Below the pieces are notes generated by a model. That model was given only the letters and a program-made list of their open reading frames with translations, did no database searches and had not been told where the DNA came from. Below are positions 13,960 through 15,956 of a DNA stretch of 15,956 nucleotides, piece after piece. The DNA lies in the NCBI GenBank assembly GCA_019348305.1, contig JAHWJQ010000026.1, positions 1-15,956 on the forward strand, given 5' to 3'. A program made the position numbers and the translations under genes. This DNA is from Actinomycetota bacterium. Its GTDB lineage: Bacteria > Actinomycetota > Acidimicrobiia > Acidimicrobiales > CADCTF01. Every line of letters begins with the position of its first letter. Position 1 is the stretch's first letter.

Positions 13960-15099
13960 TCACTGCAGGCCCCGGTAGAGCTGGTGGTACTGATCGGTGA
14001 TCCTGTCCCAGGAGAAGTGATCCACTCGCACGCGCCCGGCGTCGGCCAGCCGGCGCGCCAGCGCCCCATCGCTGAGCAGACGGTGGATGGCATGGCCGAA
14101 GGCGATGGCGTCGAACGGGTCGGCCACGAGGCCTTCCCGCTCGTGACGCACGATCTCCGGGGCTCCGCCCCGGGACGACACGACCACCGGGCGGCCGCCA
14201 CGGAGCGCCTCGATGACGACGATCCCGAACGGCTCCACCCGTGAGGGCAAGGCGAACACTTCGGCATTCGCCATGACCCATGCCACCTGTCCCCGATCGA
14301 GGCGACCAGGGAGCGTGACGCGGTCCGCCAGGCCCAGCGCCTCGGCCTGGCTGATCAGGGCGGGGCGTTCGGCGCCGTCACCACCGATCACCAAGCCGAC
14401 GTCGGGGTGCCGGCGAGCCACCTCGGCGAAGGCGGCAAGCAGCAGGTCGAAGCCCTTCTTGGCCACCACCCGTCCCAGTCCCAGCACGTACCGCTCGAAC
14501 GGCAGGTCGAGGGCTCGGGGCGGCTCGTCGCCGGCAATCTCCACCCCGTTGTAGACGACCTGTCCCTTGTCCGCCGGCAGCCCGAAGCGGGTGACGGCGT
14601 CGTCGATGACGAACTGCGAGCAGCCGGTCACCGCGCCGGCCCGCCCGAGGGCGGCGCGCAATCCCAGGCGCAGCGAGGCCGAGCGCTCGTAGATGTCGCC
14701 GTCGTCCATCACCGTCTCGCCCTGGAGGGTCACCACCAGTGGCATCCGGTGGCGGGCGGCCACGGCGGCGGCGTAGACGCCCTGGGCGCTGAAGCACTGG
14801 ACATGGAGGACGTCGGGGTGGAAGTCCCGCACCGCCGCCGACAGGGCCGCCCCGCACCGGAGCGCCCGCCCGGGGAAGGCCGCCACCGACCGGGGCGACG
14901 CCGCCGGCAAGGTGAACGGGAAGCGCCGCACGGTGATGGAGTCCACGATCTCCCGAGCGGGCAGCGCGGGCGGATGGCGGAAGGTCCACACCTCGACGTG
15001 GTCGCCCCGTTGGACGAGGCGGTCGGCCAGGCGCCGGGTGAGCTCCTCCACACCGCCGACCGCAGGGGCGTAGGCGCTGGGCAGCAGGGCGATCCTCAA
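13960..15099 (-). CDS. GT4 family glycosyltransferase (TTG start)
   Basis: This 379-residue GT-B enzyme opens with IALLPSAYAPAVGGVEEL (3-20), the glycine-rich acceptor turn of GT4. DVLHVQCFSAQG (96-107), LVVTLQGE (121-128), GCSQFVIDDA (159-168) and VVYNGVEI (181-188) follow. The donor domain has VLGLGRVVAKKGFDLLL (205-221), VIGGDGAERPAL (237-248) and PSRVEPFGIVVIEALRGG (285-302), with EX7E at E289 and E297. The start codon is TTG at 15099, overlapping the acetyltransferase stop as TTGA. A strong GGGGGAG at 15111-15105, five bases away, supports it, and the strand begins directly with the first beta-strand. It is the third gene of the leftward operon and overlaps the next gene's GTG. It resembles PimB/WcaL-like enzymes; the sugar is unknown. 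Confidence 0.9.
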   Translation of the reverse strand: MRIALLPSAYAPAVGGVEELTRRLADRLVQRGDHVEVWTFRHPPALPAREIVDSITVRRFPFTLPAASPRSVAAFPGRALRCGAALSAAVRDFHPDVLHVQCFSAQGVYAAAVAARHRMPLVVTLQGETVMDDGDIYERSASLRLGLRAALGRAGAVTGCSQFVIDDAVTRFGLPADKGQVVYNGVEIAGDEPPRALDLPFERYVLGLGRVVAKKGFDLLLAAFAEVARRHPDVGLVIGGDGAERPALISQAEALGLADRVTLPGRLDRGQVAWVMANAEVFALPSRVEPFGIVVIEALRGGRPVVVSSRGGAPEIVRHEREGLVADPFDAIAFGHAIHRLLSDGALARRLADAGRVRVDHFSWDRITDQYHQLYRGLQ

Positions 15100-15659
15100 G
15101 CGGGCTCCCCCGCCACGGCAGCGCTCCGGACGACCTTCGCCGGAATGCCCACCGCCACCATCCCCGGGGGGACGATGCCACGGACCACGGCGTGGGCGCC
15201 GACGACCGCACCGTCACCGATGTCGGCGCCACGCAGGACCGTGGCCTTGGCCCCCAGCCAGGCGTGCTTGCCCACGTGGACGCTGCTGATCGACACCAGC
15301 CCGGAGGATGGTGGGTGACCGACGGCGTGATCGTGGTCTCGGACCGACACCATCTCCGCCAGGAAGGCGCCATCACCGATGATGACGAGCTCATGGGCGG
15401 CCAGGGTGGCGTGGTGTCCGACGAACGAGCCGGCACCCAGCTCGAGCCGGCCCTGGCCGTAGGCCGCCAGCGTGGTGCCGTCGTCGACATCGCACCCGGG
15501 CCCCAGCACCAGTGTGGCCCCGGGATCGAGCCGCAGCCGACACCCGCGACCGGCCCGAGCGCGGGAGCCCACGGTGACGTTGCGGTGCCGGATTCCCCAC
15601 CACCGCGCCCGCAGCCGACCTGAATGGGAACGCACGCGCGCCTGAAGAGGAGCGCTCAT
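15096..15659 (-). CDS. Left-handed beta-helix (hexapeptide repeat) O-acetyltransferase
   Basis: This 187-residue enzyme probably transfers an acetyl group from acetyl-CoA to a hydroxyl of the glycan or a precursor. Hexapeptide repeats run from about residue 27 to 165, for example VTVGSRARAG (28-37), ELGAGSFVGHHATLA (73-87), HVGKHAWLGAKATVLRG (128-144) and IGDGAVVGAHAVV (147-159). The ending GMVAVGIPAKVVR (166-178) is the family's closing motif. The loop RDHDH (107-111) carries histidines where maltose/galactoside acetyltransferase relatives keep the catalytic one. ATG 15659 is four bases after the sugar transferase stop and is preferred to the upstream methionine at 15719, which would overlap that gene widely. 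Its stop overlaps the next gene's TTG. Confidence 0.88.
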   Translation of the reverse strand: MSAPLQARVRSHSGRLRARWWGIRHRNVTVGSRARAGRGCRLRLDPGATLVLGPGCDVDDGTTLAAYGQGRLELGAGSFVGHHATLAAHELVIIGDGAFLAEMVSVRDHDHAVGHPPSSGLVSISSVHVGKHAWLGAKATVLRGADIGDGAVVGAHAVVRGIVPPGMVAVGIPAKVVRSAAVAGEPA

Positions 15660-15663
15660 GCCC

Positions 15664-15956
15664 TCAGTACGCGCCGGCCCCGAGCACGACGGCGCGGGCG
15701 GTCCTCCAGAGGATGACAAGGTCCATGACCGGGGACCAGTTGTCGACGTAGTACAGGTCGTACTCGGGCGCCTCGACGATGAGCCCCGAGCACTGGTGGC
15801 CGATCTGCCACAGGCCGGCGCACCCGGGCCGGACCTCGGTGCGGAGCCGGGCGAACGGCGCCGGCATCGCGTCGTGGAGGAAGGGCATCTCGGGCCGGGG
15901 GCCGACGAGGCTCATGCGCCCGATCGGCACGAGGAGGAGCTGGGGCAGCTCGTCGA
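15664..15956 (-). CDS. Undecaprenyl-phosphate sugar-1-phosphate transferase, C-terminal part (5' end outside window)
   Basis: This is the C-terminal 96 or so residues of a bacterial sugar transferase (PF02397, the WcaJ/WbaP/PglC type). These inner-membrane enzymes place the first sugar-1-phosphate on undecaprenyl phosphate. The diagnostic stretch DELPQLL, GRMSLVGPRPEMP, the FARLRTEVRPGCAGLWQI region and YDLYYVDNWS is all present, in family order. PRP and the aspartate/glutamate before it belong to the catalytic domain. The frame runs off the right edge, so the membrane helix and any polytopic N-terminal domain are not seen, and large WcaJ-like and small PglC-like forms cannot be told apart. 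It is the first visible gene of the leftward operon and the likely initiating enzyme for the glycan built here. Confidence 0.93.
   Translation of the reverse strand, partial: DELPQLLLVPIGRMSLVGPRPEMPFLHDAMPAPFARLRTEVRPGCAGLWQIGHQCSGLIVEAPEYDLYYVDNWSPVMDLVILWRTARAVVLGAGAY

Larger units (their letters stand above)
12789..13963 (-). pseudogene. GT-B glycosyltransferase split by an 11-bp duplication
   Basis: GTG 13963 (GTGA overlap with the upstream gene's stop) begins a GT: LVVCSLEAWDEIWRRNQ (8-24), VLFVEPPHDL (39-48), LWVNDLTYAPLL (111-122), SLYDVTDDWLL (129-139), VVCSPALAASRG (165-176), LIPNGVDV (183-190) and LYVGTLHDERID (210-221). After GPD (241-243) the frame is lost and ends at 13109. The other minus frame carries the rest: HLLGPRPYEDVPAYL, VVIVPH, DPIKAYECLAVGRPVV, then a stop at 12789. 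Removing one copy of an 11-bp imperfect repeat at 13213-13234 gives a single frame of about 387 residues reading straight through the join. As written the gene makes only a donor-domain-truncated product. A sequencing error is possible but less natural for an 11-bp event. Confidence 0.8.

Noticed and set aside
1..15956. Defence system, mobile element, CRISPR array or RNA gene
   Set aside because: I looked for repeats with spacers, transposase or integrase motifs, tRNA-like clover leaves and toxin-antitoxin pairs on both strands and saw none. All recognisable genes belong to glycan synthesis or export.

Overview
This window is a dense glycan-biosynthesis and export locus from a GC-rich bacterium. 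Third-codon positions are mostly G or C, GTG starts are common, and most neighbouring genes overlap by 1-19 bases. This fits a high-GC actinobacterium. Acidimicrobiia-type lineages are plausible, but I cannot fix the taxon from sequence alone. Nearly every gene is a glycosyltransferase (GT), a methyltransferase, an ABC polysaccharide exporter subunit, a sugar-phosphate transferase or an acetyltransferase. I see no tRNA, rRNA, CRISPR array, transposase, phage or defence gene.

Plus strand, 1 to about 12.4 kb, read left to right: the 3' tail of a GT4; a GT2 of rhamnosyltransferase type; an ABC-2 exporter permease (Wzm); its ATPase with a C-terminal carbohydrate-recognition domain (Wzt); a SAM methyltransferase; a GT2; a GT4; an N-terminally truncated GT2; four more GT4 genes; and two further SAM methyltransferases. 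Almost all are translationally coupled through ATGA, GTGA or longer overlaps. The one real gap in the healthy part is 1015-1116, just before wzm. After 12.4 kb the operon runs into debris: a broken FkbM-like methyltransferase.

Minus strand, read from the right edge inward: the C-terminus of an initiating polyprenyl-phosphate sugar-1-phosphate transferase, a left-handed beta-helix O-acetyltransferase, a GT4 starting at TTG, and a last GT interrupted by a frameshift at an 11-bp imperfect tandem duplication. The two operons converge at about 12.79 kb, and both end in a broken gene.

A working model, by inference: the sugar-phosphate transferase starts a glycan on undecaprenyl phosphate, the GT4 and GT2 enzymes extend it, methyl- and acetyltransferases decorate it, and Wzm/Wzt flips it across the membrane, with the Wzt C-terminal domain reading the glycan end.

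The most notable structural feature is a block of lower GC (about 48-58% in hand-counted lines, against about 68-75% outside) from inside the Wzt C-terminal domain (about 2780) to about 5880. It carries a methyltransferase, a GT2 and a GT4. Its right edge falls where a GC-rich GT2 begins without its catalytic N-terminal half, and that remnant matches the C-terminal half of the GT2 inside the block. The GT4 in the block likewise has a GC-rich relative further downstream (9659-10870). This looks like a serotype-style cassette exchange that swapped the exporter's recognition module together with the enzymes that build the recognised end.
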